Source: Bacteroidales bacterium
GTDB lineage: Bacteria > Bacteroidota > Bacteroidia > Bacteroidales > UBA932
Direction of reading: 5' to 3'
Length of the DNA: 64,000 nt
Assembly: GCA_017549145.1 (NCBI GenBank)
Contig: JAFYVM010000015.1
Coordinates: forward strand, 21,488-85,487
Numbering within the stretch: the stretch's first letter is position 1; every line of letters starts with the position of its first letter. The notes under the pieces were generated by a model. It had not been told where the DNA came from. It ran no database searches and saw only the letters and a program-made list of their open reading frames with translations. This document shows positions 47,515 to 55,798 of the stretch, in pieces. A program made the position numbers and the translations under genes.

Positions 47515-47537
47515 GGTGGAGATAGTCGGAGTCGAAC
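47514..47537 (-). tRNA. 3' fragment of a tRNA gene (attachment site)
   Basis: The minus strand reads GTTCGACT-CCGAC-TATCTCC-A-CCA, that is T loop, 3' T stem, 3' acceptor strand, discriminator A and encoded CCA. The expected 5' T-stem strand GTCGG is absent upstream (AGACG instead), and no tRNA body is present. The intact gene should have begun GGAGATA; its identity cannot be read (Ser or another class is possible). The break lies at the T loop, the usual crossover site of tRNA-targeting integrases. Confidence 0.75.
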
Positions 47538-47564
47538 GTCTATTTTTTAGAGTTTTCCAGAGTA

Positions 47565-47603
47565 TTGTATATGCTTAATACACAACGATATAAGTATATA
47601 CAA
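47565..47603. repeat. Inverted repeat next to the integrase promoter
   Basis: TTGTATATGCTTA (47565-47577) and TAAGTATATACAA (47591-47603) match at 12 of 13 positions as an inverted pair. A related GATATACTTGCATAT follows at 47612. They lie between the attachment site and the integrase, where arm-type recombinase sites or an operator would be expected. Confidence 0.6.
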
Positions 47604-47641
47604 TCTAACCCGATATACTTGCATATTTCAAAATCTGTTTG

Positions 47642-47649
47642 TAAATTTG
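47642..47649 (+). promoter_or_regulatory. Promoter -7 box of the integrase gene
   Basis: TAAATTTG, an exact TAnnTTTG box, with a near -33 CTTG 20 bases upstream. The predicted leader is about 18 bases before ATG 47674. Confidence 0.55.
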
Positions 47650-47673
47650 TTTGTACTTTTAATACAAACAGGT

Positions 47674-49005
47674 ATGCCAGTTAAATTTTATCTACACCCA
47701 AAAGTAAATAAAAAAGGAGAAGCCCCTATAACAATCTCCATAAATATTCGTCAAACAAGGCTCCTTACGACCCTTGGATATAGTGTTGACCCTGCCGCAT
47801 GGGAAGAATCCGGACAGGTCAAAGTACGCTATACAAACTCCAAAGGCATACCTTCCCGCAAGATCAATAATCGTATTATGAAAATCAAACTGCATTTTTC
47901 AGAATATGAGAATGATCTTAAAGTTCGCCCTACACTTGACGAAATCAAAGAACAACTTGCAACAGCCATCTCCCTAGGCGATGATCTCACGCCTACCGAG
48001 GTAGCAGAAGAGGCTCCGGTAAAACTCATCTATGAATTCTTTGATCAATTTGTAAAAGAAGAGAGCGTGCTTAATCAGTGGGCTGCAGCCACCCTCAAGA
48101 ACTGGCATACCTTCAAGATTCATCTGGAATCGTTCGGCAAGAAACTCGAGTTCCGTGATTTCAACGAAAAAGGACTCAGCCGTTTCATTATGCACTTGAG
48201 AAAAGTCTGCAAGATGGAAGAAAAGACTGTCCAGAAGCATTACAACAATTTCAAGTGGTTCCTGAACTGGGCTATCCGCAAGGGTTACTGTCAGGAGGAA
48301 GCAGTCAACAAATACCGTCCGAAGTTCAAAGTCCTTGACAAACCTGTAATCTTCCTCACCAAAGAAGAACTGCTCAAACTCTACACCTACGAGATTCCGA
48401 AGAACGGAACCAAGGTCAAGCTGTATGATGCCAACGGAGAAGAATACGAAAAGACAGTCCAGGAAGCCGGTGCTCTCGCCAAAACCCGAGACCTCTTCTG
48501 TTTCTGTGCCTTCACCTCGCTCAGATACTCCGATATGGCAGCCCTCAAGAGAACCGACATCGACGGAGATAAAATCTACATCACAACTCAGAAAACCAAC
48601 GACCGTCTTCCTATAGACCTCAGCAAAAACGCAAAGGCAATACTTGATAAATACAAAGACGAGCAGTTCCCGTTCGGACTTGCCCTGCCGGTAATCTCAA
48701 ATCAGAAGATGAACCACTATCTCAAGGATCTTGGCGAACTCTGCGGATTCACCACTCCGATAACCATCGTATGTTACAGAGCCGGTCAGCGAGTTGAAGA
48801 AACATATCCGAAATACTCCCTCATCGGAACACACGCAGCAAGAAGAACATTCATATGCTTCGCCCTCTCGAACGGTGTGCCACCTCAGGTAGTAATGAAA
48901 TGGACCGGCCACTCAGACTACAAGGCGATGCGTCCCTACATTGATATCGCAGAAAAGACCAAAGCCGATGCCATGAAACTCATCGACAACGCTTGGGGAA
49001 TGTAG
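47674..49005 (+). CDS. Tyrosine recombinase (site-specific integrase)
   Basis: 443 residues from ATG 47674 (MPVKFYLHPK); the earlier ATG at 47647 lies before the predicted transcription start. The N-terminal arm-binding domain (KGEAPITISINI) and a SAM-like core-binding domain (about 115-215) precede the catalytic domain with Arg284 (TSLRYSD), His387 and Arg390 (THAARRTF), His413 (WTGHSD) and Tyr422 (RPYIDI). All catalytic positions are intact. It is the Bacteroidetes phage/transposon integrase type and probably targets the tRNA T loop about 135 bases away. Confidence 0.95.
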   Translation: MPVKFYLHPKVNKKGEAPITISINIRQTRLLTTLGYSVDPAAWEESGQVKVRYTNSKGIPSRKINNRIMKIKLHFSEYENDLKVRPTLDEIKEQLATAISLGDDLTPTEVAEEAPVKLIYEFFDQFVKEESVLNQWAAATLKNWHTFKIHLESFGKKLEFRDFNEKGLSRFIMHLRKVCKMEEKTVQKHYNNFKWFLNWAIRKGYCQEEAVNKYRPKFKVLDKPVIFLTKEELLKLYTYEIPKNGTKVKLYDANGEEYEKTVQEAGALAKTRDLFCFCAFTSLRYSDMAALKRTDIDGDKIYITTQKTNDRLPIDLSKNAKAILDKYKDEQFPFGLALPVISNQKMNHYLKDLGELCGFTTPITIVCYRAGQRVEETYPKYSLIGTHAARRTFICFALSNGVPPQVVMKWTGHSDYKAMRPYIDIAEKTKADAMKLIDNAWGM

Positions 49006-49073
49006 CCTATATATATTAAGGTATAAGGCGAGGAAAATTTAAATATCAGTTTCTTCACTTTATCAAAATCCGT

Positions 49074-49081
49074 TATATTTG
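49074..49081 (+). promoter_or_regulatory. Promoter -7 box of the AlbA-type gene
   Basis: TATATTTG, an exact TAnnTTTG box, about 30 bases before ATG 49112. No -33 TTTG. Confidence 0.5.
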
Positions 49082-49111
49082 TAAAGAAACATAATACCAA
49101 AGGAAAGTACA

Positions 49112-50578
49112 ATGACTATCGAAGACATTTTATCTCGTGAGGAGGGACAGACATTTGATCGTAAGAGCGTACGAATCAAGCCAAAGGATCTGGCAGTTAC
49201 TATGATTGCATTTGCCAATGCGGATGGTGGCGATTTGGTAGTAGGTATCACTGATGGCAAGAGGGAGATTGAAGGAGTTGATGGAGATGAGAAGATCCTT
49301 AATGACATTCGTCGCACTCCATTTGATTTCTGTGCGCCATCAGTAAATGCTCAAATTGAGATGGTTCCTTGCGTAGATAGAACAGGTAAAGACAATCATG
49401 TGCTAGTATTCCATATTGAACCGAGCTTGAGAGTTTATGCCAATCAGGCTGATGAGGTGTTTCTTCGGGTGGGAGACAAATCAAAGAAGTTGTCATTCGA
49501 CGAACGCTTCCAACTTATGAACGACAAAGGACAATCTTGTTACGAAGAGACAGCTGTTTACAGTGCCGGATTGGAAGATCTGGACATGACTCTCGTTGAT
49601 GACTATTGCCAGAAATCAGGATATGGCAAGTCCTCTATGGAGTTCCTGACTGAAAATCACGGATATGTTGTTGAGAAAAACGGCAAGTTACATCCAACAG
49701 TTGTCTCGCTTCTTTTGTTCGGTAAGAAGCCGCAAGATTTCCTGCCAAGGGCAAGCGTGCGTTTTATCCGTTATGAGGGAACAGAGGAGAAGACTGGAAC
49801 AGAGATGAATGTCATCAAGGATGTGATATTTGAAGGTCCAGTGCGTGAGCAGATAGATAAGTCTGTCGCATTCCTGGCAACTCAGATTAAGGAAAGGACT
49901 TATCTCGGAGCCGATGGCAAGTTTGTCACAGAGGTTGAATATCCTGAGTTTGTAAGACAGGAGATGATAGTGAATGCTTGTTGCCATAGAGACCTGAGTA
50001 TCACTGGAACAGACATTCAGGTTAAGCTCTTTGATGACAGGCTTGTTGTAGAGAGCCCCGGAAATCTCCCTGGACTTGTCCGCCCGGACAATATCCGCCA
50101 CACGCACTTCTCTCGTAATCCTAGACTTGCACGCTATCTGAAGACATATAAATATGTAAAGGAGTTTGGAGAAGGTGTAGATCGTATGTGTTGAGAGATG
50201 GAAGCTGATGGATTGCTTCCTATCAAGTATTATAAGAACGATTTTATCCTTCGGGCAGTGGCCTGGAGCAAGAATGCGAAAGATGCCGGTAGCGATAAAG
50301 TAGCGATAAGTAGCGATAAAGTAGCGATAAGTAGCGATAAAGTAGCGATAAAATGGAGTGATGTAAAGGAGAAATGCTCACCAAATACAATTAAGATTTT
50401 AGAGCACTTGGCTCATAATGGATCAATATCAAATGCTGTTGCACGTGAGATCACCGGACTCTCATCACCAGGAGCACGAAAGATTCTAAGCCACCTTGCA
50501 GAAAACAAGATCGTAAGTCCTGAAGGAGATAAAAAATCGCGTGTATATCATTTGATGGTAGAATTTATATTCGACTAA
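49112..50578 (+). pseudogene. AlbA_2/Schlafen-type putative transcriptional regulator, interrupted by an in-frame TGA
   Basis: The frame is continuous from 49112 to 50578 except for one TGA at 50192-50194, after GEGVDRMC. The following residues EMEADGLLP continue the family sequence without any gap, and Arg (CGA) is the expected residue, so one C-to-T change explains the stop. Residues 1-120 are the AlbA_2 (divergent AAA-4) domain with GQTFDRKS, and residues about 250-375 the C-terminal ATPase-like domain ending GEGVDRM. The last part (50198-50578) contains a 21-base tandem repeat and a winged-helix domain (TIKILEHLAHNGSISN). An ATG right after the stop might allow the C-terminal part to be made separately. 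Confidence 0.85.
50291..50350 (+). repeat. 21-base tandem repeat in the linker of the AlbA-type gene
   Basis: The unit AGCGATAAAGTAGCGATAAG plus T occurs at 50291-50311 and 50312-50332 and 18 bases of it at 50333-50350. It encodes repeated SDKVAIS and stays in frame. Confidence 0.95.
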
Positions 50579-51166
50579 AATCCTGAACATTCATAGTAAG
50601 AATCCCCGGCAGCCGCTGGGGATTTTCACGTCTCTCATGATATCGTAAACGGTGTTTACGAATTTCCGCAACATCGCTGCGGAAGTCTTATCCTCTGAAA
50701 TCCGGTCAACACCGTTGACCAAAATCAAAAACATTCCTCCGGACCCCACAAATTCGTCCCATCCTGATTTCTTTGCCTTATCCTCATGCGTGGTAATGCT
50801 CGCAGCATTTAAGAAGGTCTTGCACTCAGCAAAGACAAAGGTGAAGTCATATGCCCGGCAACAGAAGGACAAGAAGAAACTGCAGGAAAGGTTGAATGAA
50901 TGGATTAAAGAGTTCGAAAACGAGCAATAAAGACCCTCGTTGTAGAGCTTGTCTGTCAGTTCTTGCAATTTGTTCTGCATATTGCGTAAAGTATTCAATT
51001 TTAGTGCATTACTAAGGTCATAAAATTACCTCCCAAAGGCTCATTTTCCCTGTTTTTGAAGTGATTTGAAGAATCTTTCAGAACATTTTGAAAAATTATT
51101 TCACTGACACACTGCAACTTACGCAGTGCGTATCTAATGTCTATAGTTAAAGTCGTGCTTTTTTTG
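50579..51166. other. Region without a convincing gene between AlbA-type gene and unknown protein
   Basis: A minus-strand open frame (50591-50998, 135 residues) begins MNTLRNMQNKLQELTDKL. Residues 7-23 resemble the start of Bacteroidota V-type ATPase subunit E, but the rest does not continue that family. Its latter half (DKAKKSGWDEFVGSGGMF) looks protein-like yet I cannot name it. A plus-strand frame (50652-50930) overlaps it with a Lys-rich end, KKLQERLNEWIKEFENEQ. The two cannot both be real. I read the region as gene debris. Confidence 0.35.
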
Positions 51167-51174
51167 TAAATTTG
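51167..51174 (+). promoter_or_regulatory. Promoter -7 box before the unknown 317-residue protein
   Basis: TAAATTTG, an exact TAnnTTTG box; the predicted start near 51181 leaves a leader of about 38 bases to ATG 51219. No -33 TTTG. Confidence 0.5.
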
Positions 51175-51218
51175 GTTTAAAGTGATTGTTTTGTATATCA
51201 ATTTTTAACCAATTTTTT

Positions 51219-52172
51219 ATGCCATTACAGGCCTTCATATCAGCTTATGCAAGCAAAGAGGCGCAGACTCTTTGCCGTGATATGGCTGTCGCTGATGGCA
51301 ATCTCTCCCTTGATCACATAACGACAACATCTAGTGATGCGATACGTCATATCGTCAATTACACCCATGAAGAATCACATATCTCTTTTACTAGGTGGGA
51401 TGATTTAGCAAGATATCTATACGATAAGATTCGTGAATGCAAAAAAGATCAGTTGCAAATTAAAAATGTCGTTACTCAAATTTATATGCAAGTAAAAACA
51501 GTTGCCGCTTACTTTCATAATCTTTCCCATACTGACACAAATCAAGAAAAGATAAACCAATACTTCAACTGCATAATTACAACACTTAAATATGCTCATC
51601 ATGTATTAGAGGCTTTAGGATATAAACATACTGAAGATTTTGGAGTAATGAATCACAAGTGGAACAAACCATGTTTTCATGCTATCGCAGAAATCGGTCT
51701 GGCATTGGAACGTTTGGGGAATATCATTCAAGCATGCTTATATCAGAATGGCATCTCAACAACGATATTCGACTATCAACAGATGTGCGATGTAGTTCTA
51801 GTGGAATCTATTACAGCAGAATCAATCGCAGAATCCATGGACTGGACAACCACTCTAGCTCAATCATATATGGACGAAACTAACATCAGGAAGAAAATCG
51901 TACCATTTAATACCATTCCGGAAATCAAGCAAGCAATCAAGGATAACATTATCAGCGAGAAAGGAGTACTCCTCGTATCCAACCGTGCATTCGTTATGTA
52001 CTGTTATGATCATCGTTTCTTCCTGCCACTCAACAAGAAAGACTGGAAAAGCATCGACTGTCTCCTCACTTCAAAAGAAGGAAAAATCCTTACATCAAGC
52101 ACTCTATCCAAAGTTGCTCATCAACTTCAGAAAGACGGCTTTTTTGATGAAAAAGTCCGATACGGGAAATAA
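51219..52172 (+). CDS. Unknown cytoplasmic protein
   Basis: 317 residues from ATG 51219 (MPLQAFISAY), preferred to ATG 51186, which lies about at the predicted transcription start. I do not recognise the family. No signal peptide or membrane helix is visible. The N-terminal two thirds are helical and rich in Tyr, His and Asn (KTVAAYFHNLSHTDTNQ). The last 60 residues (LLTSKEGKILTSSTLSKVAHQLQ) look like a small alpha/beta or winged-helix module. It sits between a regulator and the DUF3853/excisionase genes of the element, so a role in element control is possible but not shown. Confidence 0.6.
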   Translation: MPLQAFISAYASKEAQTLCRDMAVADGNLSLDHITTTSSDAIRHIVNYTHEESHISFTRWDDLARYLYDKIRECKKDQLQIKNVVTQIYMQVKTVAAYFHNLSHTDTNQEKINQYFNCIITTLKYAHHVLEALGYKHTEDFGVMNHKWNKPCFHAIAEIGLALERLGNIIQACLYQNGISTTIFDYQQMCDVVLVESITAESIAESMDWTTTLAQSYMDETNIRKKIVPFNTIPEIKQAIKDNIISEKGVLLVSNRAFVMYCYDHRFFLPLNKKDWKSIDCLLTSKEGKILTSSTLSKVAHQLQKDGFFDEKVRYGK

Positions 52173-52372
52173 ATCACACAAATCTACCATCTCTAACTCA
52201 GCACCATTGGAACACCACCAATGGTGCTGATGGTATGAATCCCCATAGACTCTACCTTACTTTGCCAGTACGATACGAACAGGCGAAGTGGTATCACCTG
52301 TCCGGAAGTCGCCCGACCAGTAAGAATGCTTACCACCATTCAAACTGGTCATTATTCCAAAATGAGATTACA

Positions 52373-52681
52373 ATGATTGGATTTGACGACTCAATGCCTA
52401 TCGGAGCGATGACGATAGGCGATCTTAAGGTTCTGATGCAGGAGATTCTTGAGACTGCTGCCGGTCAGAATGTCAGCAAGCATGGGAGTGGTGCTCCTAA
52501 GCGTTATGTGTATGGTATCAAGGGTATAGAGGAACTGTTCGGATGTTCGCATGCCACTGCTCAGCATTATAAGGACAATGTTATTAAGGAGGCTGTTACG
52601 CAGAATGGGCGTAAGATTATCGTGGATGTGGAGTATGCTATTGAACTTTTCGGTAGGAGGAATGGTCATGGACAGAAATAA
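52373..52681 (+). CDS. DUF3853 family protein
   Basis: 102 residues from ATG 52373 (MIGFDDSMPIG). The core KRYVYGIKGIEELFGCSHATAQHYKD is a helix-turn-helix-like segment found in DUF3853 proteins of Bacteroidota mobile elements, always near primase genes. It probably binds DNA. The frame is open upstream to 52235, but that stretch does not look like family sequence. It overlaps the next gene by 14 bases. Confidence 0.8.
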   Translation: MIGFDDSMPIGAMTIGDLKVLMQEILETAAGQNVSKHGSGAPKRYVYGIKGIEELFGCSHATAQHYKDNVIKEAVTQNGRKIIVDVEYAIELFGRRNGHGQK

Positions 52682-52895
52682 GCCGAACATTGATCTTGAA
52701 AACCTTCTGGATGGGCAGGATATCATGCAGATGCTGCATGTCAGTCCTCGCACTCTTCAAACTTTACGTAGCAATGGTACTATTCCATATACTCGCATCG
52801 GTCGCAAGATTTATTATCTGAGGGAGGATATTGAGAGGATTCTTCGGAATAACTACATCATGACAAAAATTGAGGATCGCTATGGGAAAGAATAA
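52668..52895 (+). CDS. Helix-turn-helix, excisionase-like protein
   Basis: 75 residues from ATG 52668. An AGGAGG ribosome-binding site seven bases upstream (52655-52660), rare in this phylum, sets the start. GQDIMQMLHVSPRTLQTLRSNG plus IPYTRIGRKIYYLREDIERIL (given as two parts) is the MerR/excisionase-type winged helix. Such proteins bend DNA during excision or regulate the element. It overlaps DUF3853 before it and the VirE-N gene after it, so the three are translated as a coupled set. Confidence 0.85.
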   Translation: MDRNKPNIDLENLLDGQDIMQMLHVSPRTLQTLRSNGTIPYTRIGRKIYYLREDIERILRNNYIMTKIEDRYGKE

Positions 52896-53769
52896 TCTTA
52901 CGAAACAGGCGATTTTGTCAAAGACTTCGTATGGTTTGAATATTTATGCTCATATCTTGAGACAATTCTTTCCTGAGGATGAAGTTCTTATAAAGGTTGT
53001 TGGAAGGGACTGCGACGTTTGTCGCAATCCCTTCGATAACGGCAAAAGGACTTTGAAGATATGGATCGAGAAGAAGGAGCCAGGAAAGGTGATATCACCG
53101 GAGTGGGCTTGTCATCAGGATTTGTCGGAGACTGTTTCTGACGGAGATTGTTTTGATTTTGCCAGAAGGCATTATCGACTTGATGGCCAGTCTCTTTATC
53201 GGAGAATTTCTGATGATCTGTTTCTCGGGCTTGGCGATGTTCGCTTTACATTCTTCAAACATCCGATTACGAATACGGTTCCACATAAGGATATAACTCT
53301 TGCTGATGCGTATAATTATATCTCGAGGCCTTATGCAAAGGATAGGACAGAGAAGTTACGGTCATTATCAGATGTGAAGAGAGCGAGGAGTTATAAAGCT
53401 GCAAACTTTGACTATTGTACTTTCTCTGGTACGTTCGGCAGTAGAAGCGACAAGGCATTGATTGACCATAGCGGATACTTATGCATTGACTTTGACCATC
53501 TCACAGATGTAAATGCTACATTCCAGATGCTGCTGGAGGATAGGTGCTTTGCTACTGAATTGCTTTTTCGCAGCCCTTCCGGCGATGGACTGAAATGGAT
53601 TATAAGCATCAATACAGCCGAGATTTCACATGCGGAATACTTCAATGCAGTCGCTAATTATCTGAGGCAGACATATGGGCTTGAGGCGGATAAATCTGGA
53701 AAGGATGTGTCGCGTGCTTGTTTTCTTCCCTATGATCCGGAGGCATATATAAATCCTAAAAATCTATAG
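52882..53769 (+). CDS. VirE N-terminal domain protein (BT4734 type), primase part
   Basis: 295 residues from ATG 52882 (MGKNNLTKQ). The second half, with YLCIDFDHLTDV and LLFRSPSGDGLKWIISI, is the archaeo-eukaryotic-primase-like core of the VirE_N/BT4734 family; the paired acidic residues DFD are in place. The N-terminal 110 residues contain CDVCRNPF and ECHQDLSE-like segments of an upstream domain. It likely primes replication of the element together with the next gene, which starts five bases later. Confidence 0.8.
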   Translation: MGKNNLTKQAILSKTSYGLNIYAHILRQFFPEDEVLIKVVGRDCDVCRNPFDNGKRTLKIWIEKKEPGKVISPEWACHQDLSETVSDGDCFDFARRHYRLDGQSLYRRISDDLFLGLGDVRFTFFKHPITNTVPHKDITLADAYNYISRPYAKDRTEKLRSLSDVKRARSYKAANFDYCTFSGTFGSRSDKALIDHSGYLCIDFDHLTDVNATFQMLLEDRCFATELLFRSPSGDGLKWIISINTAEISHAEYFNAVANYLRQTYGLEADKSGKDVSRACFLPYDPEAYINPKNL

Positions 53770-53774
53770 AAATC

Positions 53775-55583
53775 ATGAATACTGAGAATACTTTTAATCC
53801 ACATGAGTGGCTGGAAATTAAGGGCACAGAGTCCGAACATCCAGCTCCGGCTATTGTTTCCAGCACCGGCAGAGATGCTTCTGATATTGAAACGATAACT
53901 TCACGAATTGAGGAGTCGCGTGTAGATATAACTTCGAGTTATGCTGACTGGCGAGATCTTGGCTTTGCTCTCAGTGATGCCCTTGGAGAGGCTGGACGTG
54001 ATTATTTTCATCGTCTGAGTCGGTTCCATCCGGAATATAATGCTGTCGAGGCTGATAAGCAATATGACCGCTGTCTCAAAGCTGGCGGACATGGAATCAC
54101 CATCAAGACCTTTTTTCAGTTGGCTAAGGCACACGGAATAAGTTTGGTTACGCGGACTATGCCTGTTCGGGAGCGGGCTTCCTATACCTCAGTTCGTCCT
54201 GCTGAGGGAATTGAGGTATCTGAGGGGATGAGGGAGATGCCCGATCAGGTCGGTCATGACGACAGTCTTCCGACTTTTACACCGCAGATTCACAAAAACC
54301 TCCCGGACTTTCTTCGTAAGATTATTGATGTTGCAGACTCGCCGGAGGACGGCGATATCCTTCTCCTCGGCACACTCACCGTCCTCTCTGCCTGTCTCCC
54401 TCAGATTGAAGGCATATACAACAGACGCCCAGTAAGCCCCAACCTCTTCCTCTTCGTCACAGCAAGAGCATCATCCGGCAAAGGACGCCTCACTCTCTGT
54501 CGTTACCTGATTGAGCCGATTCATGAACGCCTACGCGAAATCAATGAGGCTGAGATGATGGAATATAAGCAGAAGATGCAGGTATATAATGCCAGCAAAA
54601 ACAAAGGCTCTATGGCGAAGCCGGAGCAGCCACCTCTGCGTATGCTTTTCATTCCTGCCAACTCCTCAGCCACCGCAGTTTATCAGGTACTGGGAGAGAA
54701 CGACGGCCAGGGAATTATGTTCGAGACAGAGGGTGACACGCTTGCAAATACATTCGCCTCAGATTATGGTAACTATTCTGATGGATTCCGCAAGGCGTTC
54801 CACCATGAGGCTATATCGTACGTCAGAAGAAAGGACCGTGAGTATGTAAATCTGAAACACCCTAAACTATCGGCCCTGCTGACAGGTACTCCGAAACAGG
54901 TGTCATCGTTGATTACCGATGCTGAGAATGGTCTATTCTCCCGTTTCATTTTCTATTACCTCAGCACGAAGGTAATGTGGCAGAATGTTTTTGAGCAGTC
55001 GGGAGACCGTACTCTAGATGATCAGTTTCGTGCTTTTGGAGAAGAGTTTCATGATTTCCATACTTTGCTCGCAGATTATGGAAAGGTCCGTTTCCATTTG
55101 ACTTGTGAGCAGCAGAGACGGTTCAATGCTTTCTTTGAGCGAACACAGGTGCAGTATGTAGATGAGTTTGGCGAGGATATTATTGCTTCCGTGCGTCGTC
55201 TTGGGCTTATCACTTATCGCATTGCAATGATTATGAGTGCGCTTCGTATCATGGAAGATGGTTGTTTTGAGGATAATATCATTTGCAGGGATGTTGATTT
55301 TGAGACTGCTTTGATTATTTCAGATGCACTGCTACATCATACGACAAAGATATTTGAGGAGTTGCCGAGACTTGCAGCATCTGCTTCTTCTGCTGCTGGT
55401 CAGAAGACTATTCGTCGCCAGCTGTTCCTGGATAAACTGCCGGAGTCGTTTACGCGGAAGGAATTTATTGACATATCGGCTTTATTGGGAATTCCGCTGA
55501 AGACGGCTGAGAGGCATATTTCCCAGTGGTGCAAAGATGGACTTATAGAACGCATAGAACAAGGAAAGTACCTCAAACGCTAA
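53775..55583 (+). CDS. PriCT_2 and DUF3987 replication protein (helicase-like)
   Basis: A 602-residue protein. Residues about 45-120 are a PriCT_2 primase-associated domain (DWRDLGFALSDALG, KQYDRCLKAGG). Residues about 175-560 are DUF3987, with the Walker-A-like TARASSGKGRLTL near 230 and a later TGTPKQVSSLI. The end is a winged helix (TAERHISQWCKDGLIERIEQG). With the VirE-N protein it forms a split primase-helicase used by Bacteroidota islands. Residues 154-162 (EMPDQVGHD) are encoded by an in-frame copy of repeat family 2. Confidence 0.85.
   Translation: MNTENTFNPHEWLEIKGTESEHPAPAIVSSTGRDASDIETITSRIEESRVDITSSYADWRDLGFALSDALGEAGRDYFHRLSRFHPEYNAVEADKQYDRCLKAGGHGITIKTFFQLAKAHGISLVTRTMPVRERASYTSVRPAEGIEVSEGMREMPDQVGHDDSLPTFTPQIHKNLPDFLRKIIDVADSPEDGDILLLGTLTVLSACLPQIEGIYNRRPVSPNLFLFVTARASSGKGRLTLCRYLIEPIHERLREINEAEMMEYKQKMQVYNASKNKGSMAKPEQPPLRMLFIPANSSATAVYQVLGENDGQGIMFETEGDTLANTFASDYGNYSDGFRKAFHHEAISYVRRKDREYVNLKHPKLSALLTGTPKQVSSLITDAENGLFSRFIFYYLSTKVMWQNVFEQSGDRTLDDQFRAFGEEFHDFHTLLADYGKVRFHLTCEQQRRFNAFFERTQVQYVDEFGEDIIASVRRLGLITYRIAMIMSALRIMEDGCFEDNIICRDVDFETALIISDALLHHTTKIFEELPRLAASASSAAGQKTIRRQLFLDKLPESFTRKEFIDISALLGIPLKTAERHISQWCKDGLIERIEQGKYLKR
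54235..54261 (+). repeat. Palindromic repeat family 2, in-frame copy inside the DUF3987 gene
   Basis: agatgcccgatcaggtcggt followed by catgacg, 27 nt. The arms ATGcCCGA and TCGGtCAT can pair. It matches the reverse copy at 55610-55637 at about 24 of 27 positions. Confidence 0.85.
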
Positions 55584-55588
55584 TGTCC

Positions 55589-55664
55589 CCGTCATGCCCG
55601 GCTACTTTACCGTCATGGCCGACTTGATCGGCCATCTGTCATGCCCGGCTCCGACCGAGCATCT
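55589..55664. repeat. Palindromic repeat family 2, cluster after the DUF3987 gene
   Basis: A half copy (ccgtcatgcccggc, 55589-55602), a full reverse copy (55610-55637, stem ATGGCCGA/TCGGCCAT) and another reverse copy (55638-55664) follow the stop codon directly. Confidence 0.8.
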
Positions 55665-55669
55665 CCCTC

Positions 55670-55716
55670 ATTCCCTCACTAACCTCAATTCCCTCAATGG
55701 GGTGGAGTGAGGGAAT
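55670..55716 (+). terminator. Inverted repeat ending the replication module
   Basis: ATTCCCTCACT (55670-55680) and AGTGAGGGAAT (55706-55716) are perfect 11-base partners with a 25-base loop. No T-run follows, so it may end or stabilise the primase mRNA. Confidence 0.5.
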
Positions 55717-55786
55717 AGTTGAAATAGCGCTTCCTGTATTCTAATATAAATTTGAAGTTATAATATGTAATTTGAAAATTCTTTAC

Positions 55787-55794
55787 TACTTTTG
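55787..55794 (+). promoter_or_regulatory. Promoter -7 box of the structured RNA
   Basis: TACTTTTG, an exact TAnnTTTG box; the only nearby TTTG (55771) is too close for a standard -33. The predicted start is near 55800, exactly at the first hairpin. Confidence 0.6.
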
Positions 55795-55798
55795 CGTA

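Noticed and set aside
50192-50194. TGA read as an amino acid (recoding)
   Set aside because: TGA is used as a normal stop elsewhere in the window, and no selenocysteine-type context is seen; a point mutation is simpler.
50652-50930. 92-residue plus-strand frame in the debris region
   Set aside because: It overlaps an equally long minus-strand frame, and no ribosome site or family pattern supports it.
54235-55664. CRISPR array
   Set aside because: Copies are few, palindromic, in different orientations and directly adjacent or coding; there are no regular spacers and no cas genes.
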